A stretch of DNA of 64,000 nt from assembly GCF_020510685.1 (NCBI RefSeq), contig NZ_CP075185.1, positions 1,798,001-1,862,000 on the forward strand, read 5' to 3'. Under the pieces are notes generated by a model, which ran no database searches, was not told where the DNA came from, and was given only the letters and a program-made list of their open reading frames with translations. The DNA comes from Dechloromonas denitrificans. Lineage in GTDB: Bacteria; Pseudomonadota; Gammaproteobacteria; Burkholderiales; Rhodocyclaceae. The stretch's first letter is position 1. Each line of letters begins with the position of its first letter. Position numbers and translations under genes: made by a program. Positions 43,169 to 52,828 of the stretch are shown here, in pieces.

Positions 43169-44830
43169 ATGGAAAAAATCTGGCTAAAAAGCTATCCCAA
43201 GGGCGTGCCGGCTGAAATCAGCATTGCCCACGTGCCGTCGCTGGTGGCGTTGTTCGAGAAAGCCTGCGCGACCTACGCCGACAAGGTGGCCTACATCAGC
43301 ATGGACCACGAAATGACCTACGGCGAGCTCGACGAGCAGTCGAAGGCTTTCGCCGGCTGGCTGCAGTCGCTGGGCTTGAAGAAGGGCGACCGCGTCGCGC
43401 TGATGATGCCCAACCTGCTGCAATATCCGGTGGCGCTGTTCGGCACCTTGCGCGCCGGCTGCATCGTGGTGAACTGCAACCCGCTGTACACGCCGCGCGA
43501 ACTGGAGCATCAGTTGAAGGATTGCGGGGCGACGACCATCGTCATCGTCGAGAACTTCGCCCATACGCTGGAGCAGATCGTCGCCCACACGGCGATCAAA
43601 CATATCGTCGTGACGCCGATGGGCGAAATGCTCGGGGCGGTGAAGGGGGCGCTGGTCAATTTCGTCGTCCGCCATGTCAAGAAACTGGTGCCGGCCTGGA
43701 AACTGCCCAAGACCATCGGTTTCAAGACGGCGCTGGCGGCTGGCCGGCGGCAGGGCTGGCAGCCGGTGGCGCTGAACCATGACGATATCGCCTTCCTGCA
43801 ATATACCGGCGGCACGACCGGCATTTCCAAGGGGGCCATGCTCAGCCATGGCAACATTGCCTCCAACGTGATGCAGGCGCATGCCTGGATCAAGCCGGTG
43901 GTCAGGGACGGGCAGGAATTCATCATCACTGCCTTGCCGCTTTATCACATCTTCGCGCTGACGGCGAACTGCCTGACTTTCCTGATGATCGGCGCGCGCA
44001 ATCTGCTGATCGCCAATCCGCGCGACATTCCCGGCTTCATCAAGGAGTGGAGCAAGTATCCGGTGACGGTGGTCACCGGGGTCAATACCCTGTTCAATGC
44101 GCTGCTCCACAATCCGGATTTCGCCAAGCTCGATTTCTCGACGATGAACGTCACGCTCGGCGGCGGCATGGCGGTCCAGGTGCCGGTTGCCGAACACTGG
44201 CTGAAGGTCACCGGCAATCCGTTGCTGCAAGCCTATGGCCTGACCGAAACCTCGCCGGCGGCGACGATCAATCCGCTCGACATGCAGAACTTCAACGGTT
44301 CGATCGGTCTGCCGATTTCCTCGACCGAAATATCGATCCGCGACGATTACGGCAACGAGGTGCCGCTGACCCAGGTCGGCGAAATCGGCATTCGCGGACC
44401 GCAGGTGATGAAGGGCTACTGGCAGCGCAAGGAAGAAACCGAGCTGGCTTTCTTCCCGGACGGCTTTTTGCGTACCGGCGACATGGGCTATGTCGATCCG
44501 AACGGTTTCGTCTTCCTGGTCGATCGCAAGAAAGACATGATTCTGGTCTCCGGCTTCAATGTCTATCCGAACGAGGTCGAGGAAGCGGTCGCCATGCACC
44601 CCGGGGTGCGCGATGTCGCCGCCATCGGCGTGCCCGACGAGCATTCCGGCGAGGCGGTCAAGATCTTCGTCGTGCGCAAAGACCCAGCGCTGACCGAACA
44701 CATGTTGATCGAGCATTGCCGGGGCGTCCTGACCGGCTACAAGATTCCGCGTCATATTGAATTCCGTGACGACCTGCCGCGTACCAACGTCGGCAAGATC
44801 CTGCGTCGCGCACTGAAAGAGGGGGCGTAA
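43169..44830 (+). CDS. fadD: Long-chain acyl-CoA synthetase
   Basis: 553 residues of the ANL superfamily. ATP-binding P-loop LQYTGGTTGISKGAMLSH, the A5 motif AYGLTETSPAA, and A7-A8 RTGDMGYVDPNGFVFLVDRKKDMILVSGFNVYP, with the catalytic Lys in NVGKILRRALK. It activates fatty acids to acyl-CoA at the inner membrane. AAGGAGGAGACAAAC precedes ATG 43169. The stop TAA shares a base with the next ATG. Confidence 0.95.
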   Translation: MEKIWLKSYPKGVPAEISIAHVPSLVALFEKACATYADKVAYISMDHEMTYGELDEQSKAFAGWLQSLGLKKGDRVALMMPNLLQYPVALFGTLRAGCIVVNCNPLYTPRELEHQLKDCGATTIVIVENFAHTLEQIVAHTAIKHIVVTPMGEMLGAVKGALVNFVVRHVKKLVPAWKLPKTIGFKTALAAGRRQGWQPVALNHDDIAFLQYTGGTTGISKGAMLSHGNIASNVMQAHAWIKPVVRDGQEFIITALPLYHIFALTANCLTFLMIGARNLLIANPRDIPGFIKEWSKYPVTVVTGVNTLFNALLHNPDFAKLDFSTMNVTLGGGMAVQVPVAEHWLKVTGNPLLQAYGLTETSPAATINPLDMQNFNGSIGLPISSTEISIRDDYGNEVPLTQVGEIGIRGPQVMKGYWQRKEETELAFFPDGFLRTGDMGYVDPNGFVFLVDRKKDMILVSGFNVYPNEVEEAVAMHPGVRDVAAIGVPDEHSGEAVKIFVVRKDPALTEHMLIEHCRGVLTGYKIPRHIEFRDDLPRTNVGKILRRALKEGA

Positions 44831-45777
44831 TGCCGATTCCCGCATCATTGAACAAGAACCTCCGGCTGCCGGTGATCTGCGCGCCGATGTTCATCGTCTC
44901 CAACCCCGATCTGGTCATTGCCCAGTGCAAGAGCGGCGTCATCGGCTCCTTTCCGGCGCTCAACGCCCGGCCGAAGGACTTGCTCGACGACTGGCTGATC
45001 CGCATCAAGGCTGAACTGGCGGCCGACCCGAACGCCGCGCCGTTCGCCGTCAATCAGATCATCCATCCTTCCAACGAGCGGCTGGAGCACGACATGGCCT
45101 TGTGCGTGAAGCACGAGGTGCCGCTGATCATCACCAGCCTGTCGGCGCCGACCGCCATCGTGCCGCATGTCCATCGTTATGGCGGCAAGGTCTTCCATGA
45201 CGTGATCAGCGTCCGCCATGCCGAAAAAGCGCTGGAAGCCGGTGTCGATGGCCTGATCCTGGTCTGCGCCGGGGCCGGCGGCCATGCCGGCACGCTCAGC
45301 CCGTTTGCGCTGGTTGGCGAGATCCGCAAGTTCTACGACGGGCCGATTGCCCTGTCCGGCGCTATCACCAACGGCCGTGCCATTCTCTCGGCGCAGGCGC
45401 TGGGAGCCGACTTTGCCTACATCGGCACGCGCTTCATCGCCACCCGGGAAGCCAATGCCGTCGAAGCCTACAAGCAGGCCATCGTCGATTCGGCGGCCAA
45501 GGATGTGGTCTACACGCCGTATTTCACCGGTGTGCATGGCAATTACCTCAGCAAGAGCATCCTCGCCGCCGGCCTCGACCCGGCCAATCTGCCGGTCAAG
45601 GACAAGACCGCGATGAGCTTCGGCAGCGCCGGCGACGCCAAGGCCTGGAAGGATATCTGGGGTGCCGGGCAGGGCGTCGGCACGATAGCCGAGGTGATGC
45701 CGACGGCCGAGCTGGTTGCCCGGCTGCGTGAAGAGTATCGCGCCGCTAGAGAGCAGTTGTTGGTTGCTGGTTATTAG
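44830..45777 (+). CDS. Nitronate monooxygenase family flavoprotein
   Basis: 315 residues, FMN-dependent TIM-barrel of the NMO/2-nitropropane dioxygenase family: LPVICAPMFIVSNPDL at the N-terminus, LVCAGAGGHAGTLSPFALV and GADFAYIGTRFIATREA at the FMN phosphate site. The same superfamily includes FabK enoyl reductases, so a function on acyl substrates is possible in this operon. The C-terminus QLLVAGY is encoded within the repeat element at 45.76 kb, suggesting the tail was altered by repeat insertion. Confidence 0.85.
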   Translation: MPIPASLNKNLRLPVICAPMFIVSNPDLVIAQCKSGVIGSFPALNARPKDLLDDWLIRIKAELAADPNAAPFAVNQIIHPSNERLEHDMALCVKHEVPLIITSLSAPTAIVPHVHRYGGKVFHDVISVRHAEKALEAGVDGLILVCAGAGGHAGTLSPFALVGEIRKFYDGPIALSGAITNGRAILSAQALGADFAYIGTRFIATREANAVEAYKQAIVDSAAKDVVYTPYFTGVHGNYLSKSILAAGLDPANLPVKDKTAMSFGSAGDAKAWKDIWGAGQGVGTIAEVMPTAELVARLREEYRAAREQLLVAGY

Positions 45778-45845
45778 TTGCTGGCAACCCCAAAACCCAA
45801 AATCCAACCGCTAGCGACTAATGACTGCCGACTAGCGACTAACAA
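45760..45845 (+). repeat. Intergenic CTAGCGACT-type repeat element (copy 2)
   Basis: CTAGCGACT occurs at 45811-45819 and 45832-45840; TTATTAGT(T)GCT(G)G at 45771-45784 resembles the left half of copy 1. The left edge provides the last codons and stop of the preceding gene. Confidence 0.65.
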
Positions 45846-45857
45846 GGAGATAGACAA

Positions 45858-47651
45858 ATGAGTGATTACCGCGCCCCCGTAAAAGACATGCGCTTCGTGA
45901 TGGACGAACTGGCCGGCTTCAAGGAGCTGAGCCAGATCGCCGGTTTCGAGGAAGCGACGCCGGATCTGGCCGATGCCGTGCTCGACGAAGCCGCCAAGTT
46001 TGCCGGCGAAGTGCTGGCCCCGCTCAACCGGGTCGGCGACCAGGAAGGCTGCCAACTGACCGCCACCGGCGTCACCACGCCGACCGGCTGGAAGGCGGCC
46101 TACAAGGCCTTCCGCGAAGCCGGCTGGAACGGCATCACCTCGCCGGCCGATTTCGGCGGCCAGGGCCTGCCCGATACGTTGGGTATCGCGGTCAAGGAAA
46201 TGGTCTGCTCGGCCAATCTCTCCTTCTCGCTCGGCCCCTTGCTCACCACCGGCGCCGTCGAAGCGCTGCTGACCTGTGCCAGCGATGAACTGAAGGCGAT
46301 CTACCTGGAAAAGATGGTGACCGGCGAGTGGACCGGCACGATGAACCTGACCGAGCCGCAGGCCGGCTCCGATCTGGCGCTGATCCGTTCGCGCGCCGAG
46401 CCGCAGGCCGACGGTAGCTATCGCGTTTTCGGGCAAAAGATTTTCATCACCTACGGCGACCACGACATGACGGACAACATCGTCCACCTCGTGCTCGCCC
46501 GCCTGCCGGATGCGCCGGCCGGTGTGAAGGGCATCTCGATGTTCCTGGTGCCGAAATTCCTGGTCAATGCCGACGGCTCGCTCGGCGCGCGCAACGACGC
46601 GCATTGCGTCTCGATCGAACACAAGCTCGGCATCCACGCCAGCCCGACCTGCGTCATGGCCTATGGCGACAATGGCGGGGCGGTCGGTTATCTGCTCGGC
46701 GAAGCCAACCGCGGCCTGGAATACATGTTCATCATGATGAACGAAGCCCGTCTCGGCGTCGGTCTGCAGGGCATTGCGCTCGGCGAGCGCGCCTACCAGC
46801 AGGCCCTGGCCTTCGCCCGCGAACGCAAACAGGGCCGCGATGCGCTGACCGGCGAGGCGCTGGTCACCCTCGACAAGCACCCCGACATCCGCCGCATGCT
46901 GATGTTGATGAAGAGCCGCGTCGAAGCCAATCGCGCCATGACCTACTACACCTCGGGTCTGCTCGACCGTGCCCACGCGGCGACCAATGCCGAGGAGAAG
47001 AAGCGCCAGCTCTGGCTGGCCGAATTCATGATCCCCATCGTCAAGGGCGGCGGTACCGAAATGGGTATCGAAGTCACCTCGCTCGGCATCCAGATCCACG
47101 GCGGCATGGGCTTCATCGAGGAAACCGGCGCCGCCCAGCACTGGCGCGATTCGCGCATCACCACCATCTACGAAGGGACGACCGGCATCCAGGCCAACGA
47201 CCTGCTGTTCCGCAAGCTGATGCGTGACCAGGGCGCCACGGCCAAGCTCGTTTTCGGCGAAGTGTATGCCACCGCCAAGGCCCTTGGCGTCTCCGGCAAA
47301 CCGGAACTGCAGGCCATCGGCCAACGCCTCGGCTCTGCGCTGAAAGCCTGGACGGAGGCCACCGAATGGCTGGCCGGCAATGTTAAAACCGACCTGTCCG
47401 GCGTCCTGACCGCGGCGGTGCCTTACCTGCATCTCGCGGTCACCGTCTGTGGCGGTTGGTTCATGGGGAAGGCAGCCTTGGCGGCGGCCGGCCATCTCGA
47501 CACCGGGTCTGGCGACCAGGCTTTCTACCGCGCCAAGATCGCTACCGCCCGCTTCTACGCCGACCAGTTGCTGCCGCAGGCCGCTTCCTACGGCGAAACC
47601 GTCAAGGCCGGCAACGCCGCGCTGGCCACTGTTGGTGACGAGGTGTTCTAG
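45858..47651 (+). CDS. Acyl-CoA dehydrogenase with C-terminal extension
   Basis: 597 residues. Core motifs: MNLTEPQAGSDLALIRS (FAD/acyl binding), KIFITYGDHDM, and the C-terminal IQIHGGMGFIEETGAAQHWRDSRITTIYEGTTGIQANDL with the catalytic-base region. The length and the C-terminal extension (about 120 residues) match the group of long soluble acyl-CoA dehydrogenases, distinct from FadE. AAGGAGATAGACAA precedes ATG 45858. Last gene of the fad operon, followed by a terminator. Confidence 0.93.
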   Translation: MSDYRAPVKDMRFVMDELAGFKELSQIAGFEEATPDLADAVLDEAAKFAGEVLAPLNRVGDQEGCQLTATGVTTPTGWKAAYKAFREAGWNGITSPADFGGQGLPDTLGIAVKEMVCSANLSFSLGPLLTTGAVEALLTCASDELKAIYLEKMVTGEWTGTMNLTEPQAGSDLALIRSRAEPQADGSYRVFGQKIFITYGDHDMTDNIVHLVLARLPDAPAGVKGISMFLVPKFLVNADGSLGARNDAHCVSIEHKLGIHASPTCVMAYGDNGGAVGYLLGEANRGLEYMFIMMNEARLGVGLQGIALGERAYQQALAFARERKQGRDALTGEALVTLDKHPDIRRMLMLMKSRVEANRAMTYYTSGLLDRAHAATNAEEKKRQLWLAEFMIPIVKGGGTEMGIEVTSLGIQIHGGMGFIEETGAAQHWRDSRITTIYEGTTGIQANDLLFRKLMRDQGATAKLVFGEVYATAKALGVSGKPELQAIGQRLGSALKAWTEATEWLAGNVKTDLSGVLTAAVPYLHLAVTVCGGWFMGKAALAAAGHLDTGSGDQAFYRAKIATARFYADQLLPQAASYGETVKAGNAALATVGDEVF

Positions 47652-47714
47652 GCTGGTCAAAATCTTCTCTGCAGGGTGGCGGCCGGCTGTTTGCCGGTTG
47701 CTTCTCTAATTCAC

Positions 47715-47737
47715 AGGGCCTTCGGGCCCTTTTTTTC
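47715..47737 (+). terminator. Intrinsic terminator closing the fad operon
   Basis: AGGGCC-TTCG-GGCCCT hairpin followed by seven T. The rest of the 47652-47914 gap holds a triple GGGAATGCC-like repeat (47769-47792) and a TATACT at 47815-47820 that may be the -10 of the next gene. Confidence 0.92.
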
Positions 47738-47914
47738 GTCCGGGGTTGGCCGCCGCTACGCTCTCCGCCGGGAATGCCGGGAATGCCGGGAACCGGATTC
47801 CCTTTTCTGGTCGCTATACTCTAGCCTGGCGTTGCAGAGCGCCAATCTTGTGCGTTGCTTGTTTGCTCCCGGCAAAACGGGGCGGCGTCGTGGTGTTTCG
47901 AGGGGGGCTTCGAC

Positions 47915-48787
47915 ATGAACATGCTTTCTGACTGGATTTTTCGCGCTACCCGGTTTTGCCGGAAAGGGGGGGCGCTCAGTCTCGCCGCCCTCGCTTTTTT
48001 TATGCTGCCGGGCAGTGCCACGGCTGGGGCAACCTACACCATGGGTGTGGTGCCGCAGTTCGAGCAGCGCAAATTGTTTGCCATCTGGAAACCGATTGTC
48101 GAGGAACTCCGGCGACGCACCGGGGTGGATATCAAGTTGATGGTCACGCTCTCCGTTCCGGAGTTCGAGGGGGCGCTGGAGAACGGGACATTCGACTTTG
48201 TCTATGCCAATCCCTACCACATCCTGCGCGTCAGCGATTCTCAGGGCTATATTCCATTGATCCGGGACACGGCACCGCTGCGTGGCATCCTGGTGGTCCG
48301 CCAGGATAGTCCCTTCAAAAACATCAAGGATCTCCAGGGCAAAACCCTGGCCGTACCTTCGCCCAATGCGCTCGGGGCAAGCCTGCTGTTGCGGGCCGAG
48401 TTGGAGCGAGTGCATGGCGTCCGGCTCTCGCTGTTGAATGCAAAAAACCATAGCTCGGTCTATCTGCATGTGCTGAACGGTTTGACCGAAGCGGGAGGTG
48501 GAGTGCAAAAAACCCTGGCCGAGCAAGCCCCGGATATCCAGGCGCAACTCAGGGTGTTGTACACCACCCGCGATATGCCTTCGCATCCGGTTGCCGTCCA
48601 TCCCCGCATTCCGCCTGTGGTTCGCGGGCAACTCAAACAGGCCCTGCTGGACATGGCCGCGACGACGGCCGGCAAAGCGCTGCTCGACGAAATCCCGATG
48701 CCAGTGCCGGTGGCTACTTCGCTTGAGGATTACCTGCCGATGCGCCAGTGGGGGCTCGAAAAATACTGGGTTAACGAACGAAAATAG
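47915..48787 (+). CDS. PhnD-like periplasmic substrate-binding protein
   Basis: 290 residues. An N-terminal export signal (GALSLAALAFFMLPGSATA) precedes a type II periplasmic-binding fold of the phosphate/phosphonate group: YTMGVVPQFEQRKLFAIWKPIVEEL, FDFVYANPYHIL, and SPNALGASLLLRAELE. No permease or ATPase gene is adjacent; instead a histidine kinase starts 6 nt later. It is therefore probably a sensory binding protein. ATG 47915 has GAGGGGGG upstream; earlier in-frame starts lack a ribosome site. Confidence 0.88.
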   Translation: MNMLSDWIFRATRFCRKGGALSLAALAFFMLPGSATAGATYTMGVVPQFEQRKLFAIWKPIVEELRRRTGVDIKLMVTLSVPEFEGALENGTFDFVYANPYHILRVSDSQGYIPLIRDTAPLRGILVVRQDSPFKNIKDLQGKTLAVPSPNALGASLLLRAELERVHGVRLSLLNAKNHSSVYLHVLNGLTEAGGGVQKTLAEQAPDIQAQLRVLYTTRDMPSHPVAVHPRIPPVVRGQLKQALLDMAATTAGKALLDEIPMPVPVATSLEDYLPMRQWGLEKYWVNERK

Positions 48788-48793
48788 GTAACC

Positions 48794-51571
48794 GTGTCCA
48801 TTTCACTGCGTTGGAAGTTGTTGCTCCCGCTGCTGCTCGGGAGCTTGTTGATCCTGGCGATTCTCAACTTCGTCTGGGGGCCGCGCTATCTCGAAGCTCA
48901 GAAAATCGAGTATCTGGAAGATGTAAATCATCATCTGGACAGCGTCATCGAGGGATTGATTCCCCTGATGCTGTCAAGCCAGCTGGACATCATCAGCGAA
49001 AATCTTGGCGAGCTGAAAAAGAAAAATCGCGACTGGCATGAAGTTCGGTTGACCAATGCGCGCGGCCAGCAAATCTATCCGCCAATGCTGGGCGCAACCC
49101 CGGCCAGCAGGAATGGTGCCGCGCTGCAAACGCTGGACAAGGACATCGGCTATCTGGATATGCCGCTGGGGCATTTGACGGTCCAGCTCGATTTGACCGG
49201 ATGGTTGAAAAAACGCCAGACCCAGCACCAAGAGCTGACGTTCATGTTGATGGGGATCGTTGTGCTGCTTGGCTTGATCTGGGGCATGATGGTCGAGGCG
49301 GTTGTGCTCCGGCCCATCCGTCGCTTGTCGAAAGCAGCCAAGGCGCTGGCCCAGCGCCGTTTCGACGTGCCCCTGCCACCGGCCGGGCGGGACGAGGTCG
49401 GGGGGCTGGTCGAAAGTTTTGCGTCCATGCGCCAGGATCTGCAGGCCTATCATTCTGAACTCCTGGATGAAATCACCGAGCGCGAACAGATCGAGCAGGC
49501 CTTGCTCGAACATCGCCAGCATCTGGAAGATCAGGTTGCCGAACGGACGGCGGAATTGTTTGCGGCCAAGGAAGCGGCCGAGCAAGCCAGCCGGGCGAAG
49601 AGCGTTTTTCTGGCGACGATGAGCCACGAAATCCGGACGCCGATGAATGCCATTGTCGGGCTGACCCATTTGCTGCGGCGTCACCTGAGCAATCCCCGAC
49701 AACTGCAGCAACTTTCGACCATCGCCGAATCGGCGCAATCGCTGCTCGGTATCCTCAATGACATCCTCGATTTTTCCAAAATCGAGGCGGGGAAGATCGA
49801 GCTGGAATCCGCCGACTTCAATCTCGAACCACTCCTGGAAAATACGGCAGCGCTGATCGGCAGTCGGGCGGCAGAAAAAGGCGTGGAGGTGATAATCCAG
49901 ATAGACCCGCGGATTCCGTCCGTGTTGCGCGGCGATGGGCTACGCGTAGCCCAGATTCTGCTTAATTTCGCCAGTAATGCCGTTAAGTTCACCGACCGGG
50001 GCAGCATTACCTTGCGTGCCAAAGCCGAGAGCATCGGGCAGGACGAGCTGACGCTGCGTCTAGAAGTGCAGGATACCGGCATCGGCGTACCGCAGGAATT
50101 GCGGCCCCGCTTGTTCGAGGCATTTGAGCAGGCCAGCGGTGGAACCACCCGGCGCTACGGGGGGAGCGGTCTCGGACTGGCCATCGTCAAGCGGCTGTCC
50201 GCGCTGATGGGTGGAGAGGTCGGTGTCGACAGCATTGTTGGACAAGGCAGTACCTTCTGGTCGCTCATCCATCTGCGGCCGGGCAAGAGCGATACCGTCA
50301 TCCACCCGGTGCGGTTTTCCGGGCAGCGGATGCTGGTTGTCGATGATCTGCCGGATGCCAGGGAAATGCTGCAGGTCATGCTGGAATCGATGGGGTTGCA
50401 GGCCGACACCGCAGGATCAGGACGAGATGCCCTGGCATTGATTGCCAGCGCCGATGCCGCCGACGAACCCTATCCGGTGATTCTGCTCGACTGGCGGATG
50501 CCCGATATGGATGGCAACGAAACAGCCGTGCGCATTCGGCAACTGCCACTCAAATCACCGCCACAGATCCTGCTGGTGACGGCCTATGGCGCGGATTTGC
50601 CGCCCTATACGACATCCTCGGCGCGTTTTGACGGGGTGTTGAGCAAGCCCGTTCTGCGCGCCAATCTGATGGAAACCCTGGCCCGGGCGCTGTCCGGTCC
50701 GGCGTCCGAGGTGCCGGACGAAGCCCGGTTGAGCACGTTTGATCCGGAAAAGTCCGGTGCCCGCATTTTGCTGGTCGAAGACAACCTGGTGAATCAGCAG
50801 GTTGGCCGGGATCTTCTCGAGGATGTCGGACTGACCGTCGATGTCGCGGGCAACGGGGCGATTGCCGTGGAGCGGATGGCGGAGGGCGAGCACTACGACC
50901 TGATCCTGATGGACGTGCAGATGCCGGTGATGGATGGGCTGGAAGCCACCCGGCGCATCCGCCAGCTGCCGTCGGGGCGCCTTCTGCCGATCCTGGCGAT
51001 GACCGCTAATGCCTTTGCCGAAGATCGCGAAAGCTGTCTGGCCGCAGGCATGAACGGGCATGTGCCGAAACCGGTGGATCCCGAGCGGCTCTACAAGATC
51101 CTCTCGACCTGGCTGCCGTTGCCCGGAACGGTGAAGGAGGGGGCGGGCGCCGTGGCCGCCGAGCCAATGCCCGATGCTTCGGTCGGGTTGCTCGATTTCG
51201 GCAAACTCGAGTTGCGCTACAAGAGCAAGCCGGCCTTCATCCAGAAACTGCTCGGTGTCGTTCTCCAGCAGCTGTCGAGCGATGCCGTCAGCCTTCGGCA
51301 AACTGCCGAGGCCGGCGACTTTTCCCGGCTGGTCACCCTGGCTCATGCCCTGAAGGGCATGGCCGGAAGCATCATGGCCGATGGTTTGTTCGCCCAGGCG
51401 CGGGCTACCGAGTTGGCCGCCCGCGAAGGCATTCCCGAGGCAATCCCGCAGAGCCGGGCGCTGGCTGATGCCCTCGATCATCTGTCTGGCGAAATTACCG
51501 CCTACCTTGGCGAACGGCAGGCCGTGCCTGGCGAGACCACGGTCATGCCAGGAGCGGATGTCGCTCGGTAA
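48794..51571 (+). CDS. Hybrid sensor histidine kinase with two receivers and Hpt domain
   Basis: 925 residues from GTG 48794. TM1 about 10-28, a periplasmic domain of about 120 residues, TM2 about 152-172, HAMP ([13 protein letters not shown]), coiled coil, HisKA with phosphoacceptor His278 (SHEIRTPMN), HATPase ([20 protein letters not shown]), receiver 1 ([12 protein letters not shown]), receiver 2 ([12 protein letters not shown]), and a C-terminal Hpt with His851 ([10 protein letters not shown]). It forms an unorthodox phosphorelay. Upstream binding protein and downstream HD-GYP regulator are likely partners. Confidence 0.94.
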   Translation: MSISLRWKLLLPLLLGSLLILAILNFVWGPRYLEAQKIEYLEDVNHHLDSVIEGLIPLMLSSQLDIISENLGELKKKNRDWHEVRLTNARGQQIYPPMLGATPASRNGAALQTLDKDIGYLDMPLGHLTVQLDLTGWLKKRQTQHQELTFMLMGIVVLLGLIWGMMVEAVVLRPIRRLSKAAKALAQRRFDVPLPPAGRDEVGGLVESFASMRQDLQAYHSELLDEITEREQIEQALLEHRQHLEDQVAERTAELFAAKEAAEQASRAKSVFLATMSHEIRTPMNAIVGLTHLLRRHLSNPRQLQQLSTIAESAQSLLGILNDILDFSKIEAGKIELESADFNLEPLLENTAALIGSRAAEKGVEVIIQIDPRIPSVLRGDGLRVAQILLNFASNAVKFTDRGSITLRAKAESIGQDELTLRLEVQDTGIGVPQELRPRLFEAFEQASGGTTRRYGGSGLGLAIVKRLSALMGGEVGVDSIVGQGSTFWSLIHLRPGKSDTVIHPVRFSGQRMLVVDDLPDAREMLQVMLESMGLQADTAGSGRDALALIASADAADEPYPVILLDWRMPDMDGNETAVRIRQLPLKSPPQILLVTAYGADLPPYTTSSARFDGVLSKPVLRANLMETLARALSGPASEVPDEARLSTFDPEKSGARILLVEDNLVNQQVGRDLLEDVGLTVDVAGNGAIAVERMAEGEHYDLILMDVQMPVMDGLEATRRIRQLPSGRLLPILAMTANAFAEDRESCLAAGMNGHVPKPVDPERLYKILSTWLPLPGTVKEGAGAVAAEPMPDASVGLLDFGKLELRYKSKPAFIQKLLGVVLQQLSSDAVSLRQTAEAGDFSRLVTLAHALKGMAGSIMADGLFAQARATELAAREGIPEAIPQSRALADALDHLSGEITAYLGERQAVPGETTVMPGADVAR

Positions 51572-51638
51572 GCCTTAAGCCGCCGACAGGGCGGTCTATA
51601 CTGGACGCCAGTGAGTCCCGCTCAGCCGAAACCAATTA

Positions 51639-52766
51639 ATGCCCTACAAGCGTCATATCCTGATCGCCGATGATCAACCCAGCATTTTGCTGGTGCTCGA
51701 AGAAATGCTCGAAGAGCGCTTCGAGGTCCATGCCTTCGCCGATGGCAAAGGCTTACTCGACTATGTCCACCAGGGCGGGGCGGTCGACCTGGTTCTGACC
51801 GATGTGGTCATGCCGCTGGTCGATGGCTTCGAGGTATGCCGCCAGCTCAAGGCGGACGAGCAGACCCGCGATATTCCCGTCCTTTTTCTTTCCAGTCTGG
51901 AGAGCGACACCGACGAAGCCTTCGGTCTTTCGCTGGGGGCGGAAGATTTTATTCATAAACCCTTTTCCTTGCCGGTCGTGCTGGCCCGGGTCCGCAATCA
52001 CCTGGCCCTGGCCGACGCCAGCAAACAGCTGTCGCGGCGCAACGACGAGCTGGAACAACTGGTGGCGGAGCGGACGCGCGAGGTGGTGCGCCGGGGCGAG
52101 CAATTGATCAGCGCGCAGGACGCCATCATTACGGCGCTGTGTTCGCTGGCCGATGTGCGGGACAACGAGACGGGCAACCATATTCTCCGCACCCAGGCCT
52201 ATGTCAGGTTGCTGGCGGAAGATTTGCGTACCCAGCCGGCTTTTGCGCCGCAGCTCGATGAAGAAAATATCGCCATGATCACCAAGTCGGCGGCCCTGCA
52301 CGATGTCGGCAAGGTGGCGATTCCCGATGCCATTCTGCTCAAGCCGGGCAAGCTCGATGCCGACGAGCGCGCCATCATGCAACACCACTGCGCCTATGGC
52401 CGGGACACCATCGCCCGCGCGATTGGCGGGATGGCGGCGGATTCCGGCTCCTATCTGCACTACGCCGAGGAAATCGCCTACAGCCACCACGAGCGTTGGG
52501 ACGGCACGGGCTATCCGCAAGGCCTGCAAGGCACGGCAATCCCGCTGTCGGCACGACTGATGGCCATCGCCGATGTTTATGATGCGCTGATTTCGCGGCG
52601 GGTGTACAAGCCGGCTTTCCCTCATCCGCAGGTCGTCGGCATCATTGCCGAGGAGCGGGGAAAGCAGTTCGATCCGGATATGGTCGATGCCTTTCTGCGC
52701 GTTGCCGATCAGTTTGAAAATATCGCACTGAGCTATCTGGATACCGACCCCGCCGGGCCTTTTTAA
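51639..52766 (+). CDS. Response regulator with HD-GYP phosphodiesterase domain
   Basis: 375 residues. N-terminal receiver (ILIADDQPSILLVLEEML, phospho-Asp in LVLTDVVMPLVDG, Lys in FIHKPFS), a coiled-coil linker (LSRRNDELEQLVAERTREV) and an HD-GYP domain with HDVGKVAIPD and HHERWDGTGYPQGL, so metal and GYP residues are intact. It would degrade c-di-GMP under control of the hybrid kinase. The 67-nt gap contains a TATACT at 51597-51602, similar to the one upstream of the binding-protein gene. Confidence 0.94.
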   Translation: MPYKRHILIADDQPSILLVLEEMLEERFEVHAFADGKGLLDYVHQGGAVDLVLTDVVMPLVDGFEVCRQLKADEQTRDIPVLFLSSLESDTDEAFGLSLGAEDFIHKPFSLPVVLARVRNHLALADASKQLSRRNDELEQLVAERTREVVRRGEQLISAQDAIITALCSLADVRDNETGNHILRTQAYVRLLAEDLRTQPAFAPQLDEENIAMITKSAALHDVGKVAIPDAILLKPGKLDADERAIMQHHCAYGRDTIARAIGGMAADSGSYLHYAEEIAYSHHERWDGTGYPQGLQGTAIPLSARLMAIADVYDALISRRVYKPAFPHPQVVGIIAEERGKQFDPDMVDAFLRVADQFENIALSYLDTDPAGPF

Positions 52767-52828
52767 GGTTTTTCGCCGGCCGGGTACTGACTGTTCATGG
52801 CGCCATGCCGCCGAGCTGTGGAATCACC

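Noticed and set aside
47769..47792. Triple GGGAATGCC-like repeat as a CRISPR or regulatory array
   Set aside because: Units are 10 nt without spacers and occur only here; slippage-type simple repeat is enough to explain it.
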